A DNA stretch of 64,000 bases from Treponema sp. (lineage in GTDB: Bacteria > Spirochaetota > Spirochaetia > Treponematales > Treponemataceae), in the NCBI GenBank assembly GCA_024402565.1, contig JAKSTM010000005.1, forward strand, positions 33,813 to 97,812. Reading direction: 5' to 3'. Below are positions 1 through 8,508 of the stretch, in pieces. Below the pieces are notes generated by a model. It saw only the letters and a program-made list of their open reading frames with translations, was not told the origin of the DNA and did no database searches. Position numbers and translations under genes: made by a program. Every line of letters begins with the position of its first letter. Within the stretch, counting starts at the first letter, position 1.

Positions 1-1056
1 ACGTTCATTGTAAAGAACAAGGTTATTAACCTGTGTATTCATCTCTTCGATAATTTCAACAGAACGTTCAACAGACTGTGAAACACCATCTATTTCAGCT
101 GTAATAACTTCAATATTTGAATCAATCTGAGTTGTTGCACTTGCCGTTGAGTTTGCAGAATCTGTAATCTGAAGACCGGAATCAATAGCCTTTCCTGCTG
201 TTTTTTTGACCATATTGAAAAAAGAATTCAACTCAAAAATCATGCTATTTATATTTTTCATAAGGTCAATCATTTCAGTTGACCCGCCTGGTTCTATTTC
301 AACAGTAAAATCTTTTTCTTTAAGATCACCGGAAATATCTCTGACATCCAGAATACGTTTTGTAATACGACGTGTTGTGATACGAACAAAAATAACAAAT
401 AAAATTGACGCTAAAATTCCAATTGCAAATGCCATCTTTGCAAAACCATTTGTTTCTTTAACGCAAAGTTCACCAAGCTTTTCTACAGCAGCCTCGTTCA
501 ATTCAGACATTTGAACTGCAGTTTTTCTGAAATTTCCAACCAGATCAGAAATAGATCTCCAGGTATCATTTAATTCTGTGTAATGTTCTTCGTCCACAAG
601 ATATGGCTTTCCACCGCCAATTCCATATTGGGTTAAATAAAAGTTTTCTACGTCATTTACTGGAATTGCCTGAAGCTTTTCGAATTCTGTAACCAAATGG
701 GTAAGAGTAAACTTCATGCTTCTCCATAAATTTGGAATATATTGAATTGCATCATCAAATTCTGCAGGAAGGGATTTCATACCCTCTTTATTTGTCAGTA
801 CTCTGATATCTTCTTCCAGTTTACTAACACAATCATTGAAATCATCACTTATTGTGGCGAGTTGTGCACTATAAAGATTTGTATTATTTATGAAATTTAT
901 TGTTTCCGTCAGGTGAAGCTGCATTCGTCCCTGTCTGTACTGGAAATTCTTCATTGTGGTATTTTTCTGCATTCCAAAAAGAAGAAGTAACATAAGAGAA
1001 AATGTTTCTACAACAGTAAGTAAGATAATGATTAAAAATTTATTATTAAGCTTCAT
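1..1056 (-). CDS. Methyl-accepting chemotaxis protein, 3' end outside window
   Basis: Chemoreceptor that would pass ligand signals to the CheA/CheW complex at the inner membrane. The start ATG is at 1054-1056 and 352 codons are open to the window edge, so the signalling tip is missing. Visible parts are a membrane segment near residues 5-27 (starting MKLNNKFLIIILL), a roughly 180-residue helical periplasmic domain, a second membrane segment near 208-228, a HAMP-like linker (RITKRILDVRDISGDLKEKD) and the start of the coiled-coil methylation region (QITDSANSTASATTQIDSNI). The ligand cannot be told. A TATAAT box lies six bases before the ATG, so the mRNA is probably leaderless. It lies downstream of lysS on the same strand but behind a terminator, so it is its own transcription unit. 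Confidence 0.85.
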   Translation of the reverse strand, partial: MKLNNKFLIIILLTVVETFSLMLLLLFGMQKNTTMKNFQYRQGRMQLHLTETINFINNTNLYSAQLATISDDFNDCVSKLEEDIRVLTNKEGMKSLPAEFDDAIQYIPNLWRSMKFTLTHLVTEFEKLQAIPVNDVENFYLTQYGIGGGKPYLVDEEHYTELNDTWRSISDLVGNFRKTAVQMSELNEAAVEKLGELCVKETNGFAKMAFAIGILASILFVIFVRITTRRITKRILDVRDISGDLKEKDFTVEIEPGGSTEMIDLMKNINSMIFELNSFFNMVKKTAGKAIDSGLQITDSANSTASATTQIDSNIEVITAEIDGVSQSVERSVEIIEEMNTQVNNLVLYNER

Positions 1057-1062
1057 TCTTCT

Positions 1063-1068
1063 ATTATA
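1063..1068 (-). promoter_or_regulatory. -10 box of the chemoreceptor gene, leaderless arrangement
   Basis: TATAAT on the minus strand with only AGAAGA between it and the start codon. Transcription would begin at or next to the A of ATG. No clear -35 box was seen 16-18 bases upstream (TTAACT at best). Confidence 0.55.
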
Positions 1069-1140
1069 AAACGGAATTTCACCAAAGTTAAATATAAAAA
1101 AATGTTTTCAAGAACGTTATAAAATCATTCAGTTTTATAA

Positions 1141-1176
1141 TGTGAATAACGGTAATTCCGACAAGCTCAGGGACCG
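1141..1176. repeat. Dispersed palindromic repeat (GACAAGCTCA family)
   Basis: The first 29 bases (TGTGAATAACGGTAATTC and onward through CGACAAGCTCA) match the repeat at 4166-4194 with only two or three differences. CGGT at 1150 pairs with ACCG at 1173. It sits in the space between the lysS terminator and the chemoreceptor promoter. It belongs to the family also found near 4.2, 14.6, 22.0 and 29.4 kb. Confidence 0.7.
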
Positions 1177-1202
1177 CAGGCGCGGGGAACATTTGATCAA
1201 AC

Positions 1203-1235
1203 AAAAAAAGCACATCCGGACGGATGTGCTTTTTT
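1203..1235 (-). terminator. Rho-independent terminator after lysS
   Basis: GCACATCC (1210-1217) pairs with GGATGTGC (1222-1229) around a four-base loop. Seven A on the left and six T on the right extend the stem and supply a U tract on either strand. It lies 16 bases beyond the lysS stop codon. Confidence 0.85.
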
Positions 1236-1250
1236 AAGAAAAAAACTGTC

Positions 1251-2876
1251 TTAGTAAACGCTTAAGATCTGTGTCAGTGTTTCTTTACCGATGATTTTCA
1301 TGAAGTTTGCAAGGCGTGGGCCCTGGTCTTTTCCGATAATTGCGTGGTAAAGAGCTGTGAACAGTGCTTTTGGTTCAAGTCCCATTTCTGTAGCGATGTC
1401 GTACATAGCCTGCTGGCATTCTTTATCCATGGCAAATGAGCCAACGCGAGGTACAACTTCGTCACGAACACGCTGAACAGCTTTGAGCATGTCGCCTGTA
1501 ATATCTTCGGCTTTTGAACCGTCTTTACGGATCTTGAAGCACATGTCTTCTGCACAGTCAGGTGCCGATTCATTGATCCAGTACCATGCACATGCTGCAC
1601 GGCGGCGGAGGCATTCTTCCTGTTCAGGTTTTACGTCTCCAAGAGATTTGATTACTGCATCAACATCTCCGTCGTATGTCTGAAGAAGAGTTGTAAGAAG
1701 ACGGAATGGAACCTGGTAAGGCATTACAGAAGGCATACCGTCAATCTGTGAAAGTTCGTAAATACGTTTTTCGCGAGCCAGAAGACTTGCTTTCTTTGCA
1801 GGATCTTTTTCTTTTGGTTCTTCAGTTCCCCAAACGTAGCGTTCTGTTCTGTCGTAAGCTTCGTAAATTGTAAGAACGTCCAGGTCAAAGCTGATTGAGA
1901 ATTCGTGGTCTACTTTGTTCTGGGCAAAGATGTAACGCAAAACTTCAGGCTGGTAAACTTCAAGAGCATCAACAAGGGAAATTACTTTTCCTTTTGAAGA
2001 AGACATCTTTCCAGGAACACCCTTAAGCTTAACAAAGTCGTATTTCATTGTAACAGGAGCATCCCATCCGAATACTTTCTTTGAAACTTCTTTAGCTGTA
2101 TCGTAAGATCCACCAGGGCTGATGTGATCTTTTCCGCCTGGTTCGAATACTACTTTTTCTTCGTTCCAGCGCATTGGCCAGTCAACGCGCCAGCCCAGTT
2201 TGATTCCACCGAATTCACGGATATCTACAGTTTCTTCACAGCCGCATTCACATTTGTAAGAAACGCCGTATTCTCCGTCGTAACCTGTAATTTCAGTTGT
2301 GTCTTTTTTACATTTTCCACAGAAAATTGATGTTGGCCAGTAAACGTCTTCAGGCTTCATTTTGTGTTCGTCATCGCGGTATGTGTTCAGACATTCCTTG
2401 ATGAGTTCACGGTTCTGAAGAGCTTTTTTCATGCCTTCTACATAGCGGTGTGCCTGATAGCGTGAAGACTGGTAAAGGAATTCAGGATGAATTCCAACAC
2501 GTGGAAGCTGAGATTCAATATCAACTTCGTGATGACGTGCGTAGTTTTCATCGCGGTCAAAAGTGTCAGGTACCGATGTAATTGGATAGCGGAGATAGTT
2601 TGCCAGCACTTCTGGTTTTGGCATGTTGCCAGGAACTTTACGGAATACATCGTAGTCGTCCCAAGAATAAATAAAGCGGACATTTTTTCCGGCATCACGG
2701 AGAGCGCGAACTACAAGGTCTACTGTGATAATTTCACGGAAGTTACCGATATGAACAGTGCCCGAAGGAGTAATTCCTGAAGCACATGTATAAGAAGGAA
2801 GATCACCCTTTTCTTTGATGATTCTTGCGGCCACCTGGTCAGCCCAGTGGTTATAAGTATTTTCGTTATTTGCCAT
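1251..2876 (-). CDS. lysS: Lysyl-tRNA synthetase, class I
   Basis: Charges tRNA-Lys with lysine in the cytoplasm. The 541-residue protein is the class I form, which most bacteria lack but spirochaetes, archaea and alphaproteobacteria carry. It shows the HIGH-type motif VHIGN near residue 42, the KMSSSK loop near residue 290, and a cysteine cluster (CGKCKK, then CECGCEE) near 185-215 that looks like a zinc ribbon. The length is normal for the family. The start is fixed by the promoter: TTTACA-N17-TATAAT ends nine bases before the ATG with no ribosome binding site, so the message should have almost no leader. It is transcribed divergently from the GH5 gene. Confidence 0.97.
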   Translation of the reverse strand: MANNENTYNHWADQVAARIIKEKGDLPSYTCASGITPSGTVHIGNFREIITVDLVVRALRDAGKNVRFIYSWDDYDVFRKVPGNMPKPEVLANYLRYPITSVPDTFDRDENYARHHEVDIESQLPRVGIHPEFLYQSSRYQAHRYVEGMKKALQNRELIKECLNTYRDDEHKMKPEDVYWPTSIFCGKCKKDTTEITGYDGEYGVSYKCECGCEETVDIREFGGIKLGWRVDWPMRWNEEKVVFEPGGKDHISPGGSYDTAKEVSKKVFGWDAPVTMKYDFVKLKGVPGKMSSSKGKVISLVDALEVYQPEVLRYIFAQNKVDHEFSISFDLDVLTIYEAYDRTERYVWGTEEPKEKDPAKKASLLAREKRIYELSQIDGMPSVMPYQVPFRLLTTLLQTYDGDVDAVIKSLGDVKPEQEECLRRRAACAWYWINESAPDCAEDMCFKIRKDGSKAEDITGDMLKAVQRVRDEVVPRVGSFAMDKECQQAMYDIATEMGLEPKALFTALYHAIIGKDQGPRLANFMKIIGKETLTQILSVY

Positions 2877-2885
2877 AGTTTTTCT

Positions 2886-2914
2886 ATTATAGAGAAATAA
2901 AAAATCACTGTAAA
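2886..2914 (-). promoter_or_regulatory. Sigma70-type promoter of lysS
   Basis: On the minus strand TTTACA (2909-2914) and TATAAT (2886-2891) are separated by exactly 17 bases. Nine bases (AGAAAAACT) separate the -10 box from the ATG, so the 5' leader would be about 0-3 bases. Confidence 0.8.
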
Positions 2915-2980
2915 CTAATCAAATTTTCAGACTTACATACAAACACATAAAAACATAAAATATTTTTTATGAGGACAAAT

Positions 2981-4156
2981 ATGAAGAAAAGAATTTTTGC
3001 ATTATTATTTGCTTTTAATTTAGGAATAGGAATGATTACCGCAGTAGAAAAAACTGAAGCACAAAAAATGGTTGAAGCCATGGGAATTGGAATAAACCTT
3101 GGAAACACAATGGAAGCCTGTGGGGACTGGATAAATAAAAACGGTGGAATCCGGGCTTACGAAACTGCATGGGGAAGTCCTGTGATAAATCCTTCTATAA
3201 TTAAAGGTTATGCCGATGCTGGATTCAAAACTTTACGAATTCCTGTTGCATGGACAAACCTAATGAGTAAAGACGGAAATTATACAATTTCTCCAGACCT
3301 TCTTTCTCGGGTAAAAGAAATAACAGAATGGGCACTTGATTCAGGAATGTACGTAATCATAAACGAGCATTGGGATTACGGTTGGATTGAAACGGAAATG
3401 ATTGAAAACAAAGAAGAAGGAATGAAAAAATATAAAGCCATTTGGAATCAAGTTTCCGACACATTCAAGGACTTTAATGAGAAAGTAATTTTTGAAAGTC
3501 AAAATGAAGAGCTTGGAAACTTTAAATACAAGAATGGAACACCGGTCTGGAACGAATATAATTCTGGAGATGTAAAAGGAAAAAAAATTGCTTACGAACT
3601 GACAAACGAAATTAATCAGGTTTTTGTAAACCTTATTCGTTCAAAAGGCGGAAACAATGCAAAACGGCTTCTCCTTATTTCCGGCGTGAATACTGACATA
3701 ATTAAAACATGTGATCCATTATTCAAAATGCCTGACGATCCTGCAAAAATGTGTGCAGTTTCCGTTCATTATTACACACCAGCAACTTTTGCGATTCTTG
3801 AAGAAAATGCTTCATGGGGAACAAACAAGAAAACCTGGGGATCTCCAAAAGAAATTTCAGAACTGGGTGGAAATATGAAAAAAATGAAAACTACATTTGT
3901 GGACAATGGTATTCCTGTAATCATAGGTGAATACGGATGCCCAACAAAAAACAAAGAACAGGAATCTATCCAGAACTATTTAAAATACGTATGTCTTCAT
4001 GCATATAAAAACGGAATGTGTCCTGTCTTATGGGACATTCAGAGAAAAGGAAGTCCACAAGATCCTTTCAGTCATTACGACAGAAAACGCAAAATCCTGG
4101 TAGATCCTGTAGTTCAGGAAAATTTCAAAAATATTATTGAAACAACGGAACGTTAA
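2981..4156 (+). CDS. Secreted glycoside hydrolase family 5 endoglucanase
   Basis: Predicted to cut internal beta-1,4-glucan (or mixed-linkage/xyloglucan) bonds outside the cytoplasm. An N-terminal signal peptide (MKKRIFALLFAFNLGIGMITA) is followed by the GH5 barrel, which opens with GIGINLGNTMEA. The acid/base glutamate is in FESQNEE (about residue 176) and the nucleophile in IIGEYGCP (about residue 317); VHYYTP gives the usual aromatic/histidine strand. The common NEP motif is NEE here. An in-frame ATG lies 12 bases upstream, but GAGGA at 2971-2975 overlaps it and is well placed for the ATG at 2981, giving 391 residues. No carbohydrate-binding module is seen. Family is firm; exact substrate is not. 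Confidence 0.9.
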   Translation: MKKRIFALLFAFNLGIGMITAVEKTEAQKMVEAMGIGINLGNTMEACGDWINKNGGIRAYETAWGSPVINPSIIKGYADAGFKTLRIPVAWTNLMSKDGNYTISPDLLSRVKEITEWALDSGMYVIINEHWDYGWIETEMIENKEEGMKKYKAIWNQVSDTFKDFNEKVIFESQNEELGNFKYKNGTPVWNEYNSGDVKGKKIAYELTNEINQVFVNLIRSKGGNNAKRLLLISGVNTDIIKTCDPLFKMPDDPAKMCAVSVHYYTPATFAILEENASWGTNKKTWGSPKEISELGGNMKKMKTTFVDNGIPVIIGEYGCPTKNKEQESIQNYLKYVCLHAYKNGMCPVLWDIQRKGSPQDPFSHYDRKRKILVDPVVQENFKNIIETTER

Positions 4157-4167
4157 AAAAACAAATG

Positions 4168-4208
4168 TGAATAACGGTAATTTCGATAAGCTCAATCACC
4201 GTTATTCA
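4168..4208. repeat. Palindromic repeat with 11-bp stem (GATAAGCTCA family)
   Basis: TGAATAACGGT (4168-4178) pairs with ACCGTTATTCA (4198-4208). The loop carries TTTCGATAAGCTCA. The left part nearly repeats 1141-1170. It lies just after the GH5 stop codon, before the terminator. Confidence 0.75.
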
Positions 4209-4222
4209 GATAAATAAAAAAA

Positions 4223-4264
4223 AGGCTTGAACTTCACTGAACTGTGATATTCAAGCCGTTTTTT
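4223..4264. terminator. Bidirectional terminator between convergent genes
   Basis: GGCTTGAA (4224-4231) pairs with TTCAAGCC (4250-4257). An A run precedes it and GTTTTTTT follows, so it can end transcripts of the GH5 gene and, on the other strand, of the lipoprotein gene at 4264. Confidence 0.75.
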
Positions 4265-5145
4265 TATTTTGATCTTATTTCATAAGACTTCAAATGTTTT
4301 CCATTAGAATCGAAAAAGGCAAAACTGATTTTATTTTCATCAGAAAGATTCAAATCTACAAAACCTAATGAAGAATTATTTTCCCAAATCTGATTTTGGG
4401 TTTCAGGCAAATTAACATTCTTTGAGTTATTTTTTAATGTTCCCATGGAACCTGCAGTTATATAATAAACTCCATCTTTTTCAGAAATAGACATTTTATG
4501 ACTGTTTCCGGAAACAACAAGATCCACTTTATTCTCTTCAAAAATTGATACGAAATCACTGTTAATAAAATCACTAAATGAAAAGACAATTGTTTTCTCA
4601 TCACTAGGAATCTGACGTAATTGTGATTCGATCCACTTTTTTTCTTTGACTGATTTATCTATTGCTTTTTCCAGATTTAAAAATAAAAGATGTACATCTG
4701 CAAAATCCATCTGGTAGCAAGCCGGAGATTTTTTTAACCCGTAGAAGATTTCAGAAAACTGTTTTGCTTTCTTTTCCTTTTCAAGTTCACCGGAAAGTGA
4801 CAAAACAGGAATTCCTTTTAAACTCTGATTAAATGTCTGAACAGGATTTTTATAAATATTTTTTCCTGAAGCTGGAACCGCAATATCACCAAGACAAATA
4901 AAAGCATCAAAGGATCTTTTCCCAATCTGATTTAAACTTTTCAGTCGTTCATCTGCATCACTTTCTTCACTTCCCCAATGAGGATTCCCAGCCAGTGCAA
5001 GGCTTTGTATGCTGGAAATTTGTTCCCGCTCAAGAAAAAAATTCTTTTCTAATAAAAAATCATTTTCTATTTTCTGTTTATGGCAAGAAACAAAACATAA
5101 AGAGATTACTGCAAATAACAAAACTGAAAAAGTTTTTTTTAACAT
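4264..5145 (-). CDS. Lipoprotein with degenerate metallophosphoesterase fold
   Basis: The 293-residue protein starts with a lipoprotein signal (lipobox CFVSC near residue 21). The order of segments follows calcineurin-like phosphoesterases: an opening strand (LALAGNPHWG), FICLGDIA with the GD motif, IPVLSLSGELE where GNHE is expected, and VVSGNSHK where GHTH is expected. Several metal ligands of the family are therefore replaced, and the protein may be inactive or a binding protein. Its ATG overlaps the end of the aminopeptidase gene by seven bases (ATGTTAA), which predicts translational coupling. The fold call is by motif order only, so confidence is moderate. Confidence 0.6.
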   Translation of the reverse strand: MLKKTFSVLLFAVISLCFVSCHKQKIENDFLLEKNFFLEREQISSIQSLALAGNPHWGSEESDADERLKSLNQIGKRSFDAFICLGDIAVPASGKNIYKNPVQTFNQSLKGIPVLSLSGELEKEKKAKQFSEIFYGLKKSPACYQMDFADVHLLFLNLEKAIDKSVKEKKWIESQLRQIPSDEKTIVFSFSDFINSDFVSIFEENKVDLVVSGNSHKMSISEKDGVYYITAGSMGTLKNNSKNVNLPETQNQIWENNSSLGFVDLNLSDENKISFAFFDSNGKHLKSYEIRSK

Positions 5146-6296
5146 TGAAGTTCTCCATTTACAAGAATTGATTTTTCATGTCCATCGGCATATTTCAAAG
5201 TGATTGTTGGATATCGCACAACACCGTCCAGATGAATAAGGCTTGGAGCATCGTTATCATAGTTTTCACCAATAGCAAAGTGACAGGTACGGAATGCTTT
5301 TTCATCTTCAAGCATATTACCTGTAATAGTTGCGGCCGGATTCAAACCGATTCCCAATTCCCCGATATTTCTTGCGTTTCGTTTATATACTTCACCTTTT
5401 CCTGCAGGAAGTTTTCCGTTCTTTTCATATTCAATAGCACGTCTTTCTGCATCGGAAATAGTTTGAAGAAGACGTTTTGCCTCGTCCCCACCAGACACTT
5501 CTGTTACAAATCCATTTTCCAATTTACATGTAATTGGGGTATCAAGAATGGAATCACCGTCGAAAAAAGTCATAGACCCATCATAGACGATTACACCTTC
5601 ACAGCCTTTTGTGTCTCCACCAGCTTCAGTTCCAGGAACTAAAGGACTGATAAAAACTTCACCGGCAGGAATATTTCCACCACTTCCTGGAGTTGAAAAA
5701 TCTCCGTCATCATTCAGAAGTTTTCGTCCTTTTACAGGAACCAGAATATCTGTTCCGGCTGGAGCTGTAACATGAACGAATTCTGCGCCTTCAAAAATCT
5801 TACCAAGTTTTTTACATCGATTTTTCAATTCAGCATAATCGATACAGGCTGTTCGGTTCATCATATCCATAGTGATTCCCGGAGTCCAAACTGCGCGCAT
5901 AGATTTTTTTCCGTCCAGAAGATAATCAAAAATGTGAGGATATTCTTCTCCATTTTCGGTTTTATATGGATTAGCGGTAGCCTGTGGATCTTTTCCAAGT
6001 TTTATATTTGAAACTGAAATTGCAACATTTGGATTTGTTCCGATTGCAGCAAGAACCGAAGGTTCAGCATTATCAAAAGAAGTTTTGTCATTCTGGAAAA
6101 TCAAGCTCGGTTTTCCTTTCACTTCATTTACCGCATGAAAAAGCCCCTGTGCAATTTCTACGGTTTCAGGGTTTGCGATAATCAAGACTGTTTCATCTTT
6201 CTTAACTCTTAATACATCCTGAATAACTGTATCGTATGGACTTTTTGCAGTTACTGTCTTTTTTATTTTCTCGATTTCGTCTTTAAGTATACTCAT
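5139..6296 (-). CDS. M29-like (aminopeptidase T-type) leucyl aminopeptidase
   Basis: A cytoplasmic metallopeptidase that would release N-terminal residues from peptides. The 385-residue protein resembles the aminopeptidase T/M29 group: GGNIPAGEVFISP, a glycine/asparagine stretch GELGIGLNP, and the histidine motif TCHFAIGEN near the C terminus, followed by SLIHLDGVV. The start chosen is ATG at 6294-6296 (MSILKDEIEK), because an extended -10 element lies just six bases upstream; a longer frame reading from 6338 would begin upstream of that promoter. The gene is first in a two-gene unit with the lipoprotein at 4264-5145. Substrate preference cannot be read from the sequence. Confidence 0.75.
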   Translation of the reverse strand: MSILKDEIEKIKKTVTAKSPYDTVIQDVLRVKKDETVLIIANPETVEIAQGLFHAVNEVKGKPSLIFQNDKTSFDNAEPSVLAAIGTNPNVAISVSNIKLGKDPQATANPYKTENGEEYPHIFDYLLDGKKSMRAVWTPGITMDMMNRTACIDYAELKNRCKKLGKIFEGAEFVHVTAPAGTDILVPVKGRKLLNDDGDFSTPGSGGNIPAGEVFISPLVPGTEAGGDTKGCEGVIVYDGSMTFFDGDSILDTPITCKLENGFVTEVSGGDEAKRLLQTISDAERRAIEYEKNGKLPAGKGEVYKRNARNIGELGIGLNPAATITGNMLEDEKAFRTCHFAIGENYDNDAPSLIHLDGVVRYPTITLKYADGHEKSILVNGELQC

Positions 6297-6302
6297 AAGT
6301 TT

Positions 6303-6311
6303 ATTGTAGCA
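6303..6311 (-). promoter_or_regulatory. Extended -10 element of the aminopeptidase gene
   Basis: The minus strand reads TGCTACAAT, a TG-extended -10 box (TACAAT 6303-6308), with AAACTT between it and the ATG. This predicts a leaderless transcript. The same string AATATGCTA-YAAT recurs upstream of the gene at 36954-38381. Confidence 0.55.
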
Positions 6312-6396
6312 TATTTTTTTATAGCCCGCACGAAACATCGTTTTTTTATAAATCCAAATTATTAAACTTATGTTAGAATGTAAAAAGAGGAATATT

Positions 6397-7377
6397 ATGA
6401 AACTTACAAATAAGGATTTACAGAAAATTTATTTTGGCGCTTACAACTTTAGCGAAACAGATGACAAGTATCTTCAGTCATTTCAATATAACGCTGAACA
6501 GATTTCATATTTTAAGAAAGCATCAGATTTCTGGTATGAACGCTGCACTGCTTCCACTTCAAAAACAATCGAAATCAAAACTGATGCAAAAAAAATCAGC
6601 TTTGATTACAAGTTCTTTTGGAAAGGTTCAGAAGATTCTTTCGAACTTTGTATAGACGGACTCATCACACAGATTTTTTATGTAAAAGAACTCGCTGAAG
6701 AAGGGACAATATTCTTTGACCTTACAGCAGGCTTAGACGGAATTTACAAAAATAATGACGGCAATAAAAATGTAATAATCTATCTGCCTGCGGATGCTAC
6801 TGTAGGAATAAAAAACTTTGAGGTTGACGGAGACTTCGTTCCAGCCAAGAAAAATGAAAAAGTCCTTTGGCTTGGTGATTCAATTACACAAGGATACGGT
6901 CCTTTACGCTCATCACAAACTTATGTTTCTGTTGCAAACCGAATTCTCAACTACGACATAATTAATCAGGGAATTGGCGGTTATGTTTATGACAAAAATT
7001 CTTTACTTCCGATGCCAGGATACAAACCGGAAAAACTTATCGTTGCTTTGGGAACCAATCAGTATGGAACCGAAACAATGAAAGACATTGAAGAATATTA
7101 CCCGCGACTTTTTGAACTTTACGGAAAAGATATTCCGACCCTGGTAATTACTCCGTTATGGCGTGGCGAAAATTTGGAAGGTGTTCCTACACTTGTAAGT
7201 TTTGCAGACAAATTAAAAACAATCCTTTCAAAATATCCAAATATTGAAATCGTGGACGGATTCAGTCTTGTTCCTCATCTTTCAGAATAGTTCCTGGACA
7301 ATCTTCATCCAAATCAGCTTGGAGCTGAAGTTTATGGAAGAAATCTTGTAGAAAAGATTCGGGAAATTGGATTTTAG
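6397..7377 (+). pseudogene. SGNH-type carbohydrate esterase interrupted by an amber codon
   Basis: A two-domain esterase: an N-terminal jelly-roll-like part (residues 1-150) and an SGNH hydrolase part beginning with KVLWLGDSITQGYG (nucleophile Ser, block I) and continuing through INQGIGG (block II) and LGTNQYG (block III). The frame stops at TAG (7288-7290). The same frame resumes at once with FLDNLHPNQLGAEVYG and ends at TAG 7375-7377, supplying the block V Asp/His pair without which SGNH enzymes lack a full triad. A CAG-to-TAG change would explain it. The start at 6397 follows AGAGG at 6387-6391. The restored end overlaps the stop of the convergent gene at 7374, which suggests it is the true end. 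A read-through or a base-call error is possible. Confidence 0.85.
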
Positions 7378-8333
7378 AAAATCTTAAAACGGCGTGAAAG
7401 TTCGTTGTGAACTTTCCGCTTGTTCGCAGTCCACATTGGAGCTATAAGAATTGATTTTGCGCCGTCGCCTGTAAGGCGGTGAATTACAAAATCTTCAGGG
7501 ATTATTTCAAGAGCCTTTCCAATCAGATCATAATATTCTTCTTCCCCGAGAGTTTTTATTTCTCCTTTCTCATAGAGGTCTGCCAAATCTGTTTCTTTAA
7601 GAACATGAAGACAGCTGATTTTTATTCCATCCGCTGTTTCACAGACAGTGCGCACCGTGTCCATCATATCTTTTTCAGTTTCACCGGGAAGCCCGAAAAT
7701 TACGTGTGTCACAATATGAATGCGGCTGTCTGCCTTGCGGATTTTTTGAACGGCATTAAAATATTCTTCGAGCGGAAAACCACGGCGAATAAAATCTGCT
7801 GATTTTTCATTTACGGTCTGAAGACCAAGTTCAATGGAAACGAGAAAAGGGTCTTTATGTGAAACGGTGTCATGTTCTGCCAAGGCGTCAAAAGAGCTTC
7901 CGTCCGAAGCGGCGTCACAAAGCTTCGAAATCTCAAAAAGGATTTTGTCGTTCAGACAGTCAGGCCGGGTACCGATTGAAATGCCTGCGACATCAAGACA
8001 GGCAGCGGCTTCATTATACAACGCCGCCAGCCGTTCAGGGTCGCCATAGGTGTTCGTAAAATTCTGAAAATATGCGATGTACTTTCCGCCACTACTGACG
8101 TCACCCCCTCGTCCCTTCAGTTTTTTTTCTACAAGCTTCTTCGCTTCTTCAATCTGTTCAGAAACCGGTTTTTCACGGGTGGCAGCAAAATCTCCTGAAC
8201 CTGATGCGCTGCAAAAAATGCAGCCACGGCTTCCTTTTGTACCGTCACGGGTGGGACAGGTACAGCCGGCATCAAGAGAAATCTTATATACTTTGCATCC
8301 AAAAAAGTTTTTGTAGAATTCGGAAACGTACAT
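7374..8333 (-). CDS. YhcC-type radical SAM protein (TIGR01212 family)
   Basis: A radical SAM enzyme of unknown reaction. The Fe-S binding segment is CTCPTRDGTKGSRGCIFC, in which the cysteines follow the extended spacing typical of the YhcC/TIGR01212 and Elp3-like groups. Further markers are YFQNFTNTYG, GISIGTRPDCL, ELGLQT and HVIFGLPGET. The ATG at 8333 (MYVSEFYKNFFG) is chosen because the family begins there; an open frame continues 61 codons upstream but has no recognisable sequence. At 319 residues the length fits the family. Its stop overlaps the restored end of the broken SGNH gene. Confidence 0.88.
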   Translation of the reverse strand: MYVSEFYKNFFGCKVYKISLDAGCTCPTRDGTKGSRGCIFCSASGSGDFAATREKPVSEQIEEAKKLVEKKLKGRGGDVSSGGKYIAYFQNFTNTYGDPERLAALYNEAAACLDVAGISIGTRPDCLNDKILFEISKLCDAASDGSSFDALAEHDTVSHKDPFLVSIELGLQTVNEKSADFIRRGFPLEEYFNAVQKIRKADSRIHIVTHVIFGLPGETEKDMMDTVRTVCETADGIKISCLHVLKETDLADLYEKGEIKTLGEEEYYDLIGKALEIIPEDFVIHRLTGDGAKSILIAPMWTANKRKVHNELSRRFKIF

Positions 8334-8508
8334 ATCTGAAATAAATGTATGGTAAATTTGAAAAAAACTCAATTTTTCTATATAGTTCTTTTTGTACGAT
8401 GTAAACGTGCCCGAGTTCACAGAACCAGCCTTACTGAAGACGCCACGGCGCTCCGGTGATACACATCTCCCAAAAACATTTTTATTTTTTCTCATCAAAG
8501 GAGTTCGT
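8334..8508. other. Divergent intergenic region with GC-rich inverted repeats
   Basis: This space separates the radical SAM gene (minus) from the PTS_EIIC-like gene (plus). It contains short hairpins (GTTC-ACA-GAAC near 8416; CGCC-AC-GGCG near 8441) in a locally GC-rich stretch from about 8407 to 8460, then a T-rich run. It could be a structured leader of the plus-strand gene, but it matches no riboswitch class I can recall. Confidence 0.3.

Noticed and set aside
1054..1091. Sigma28 promoter for the chemoreceptor gene
   Set aside because: The TTAACTTT and CCGTTTTA words resemble the motility promoter only partly; the TATAAT box explains the site better.
8392..8508. N-terminal extension of the PTS_EIIC-like protein
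   Set aside because: The extra 39 residues are polar and unlike the family start, while AAAGGAG is well placed before the ATG at 8509.
8407..8508. Known riboswitch upstream of the PTS_EIIC-like gene
   Set aside because: I compared it from memory with TPP, cobalamin, fluoride, ZTP and cyclic-di-GMP patterns and found no matching conserved core on either strand.
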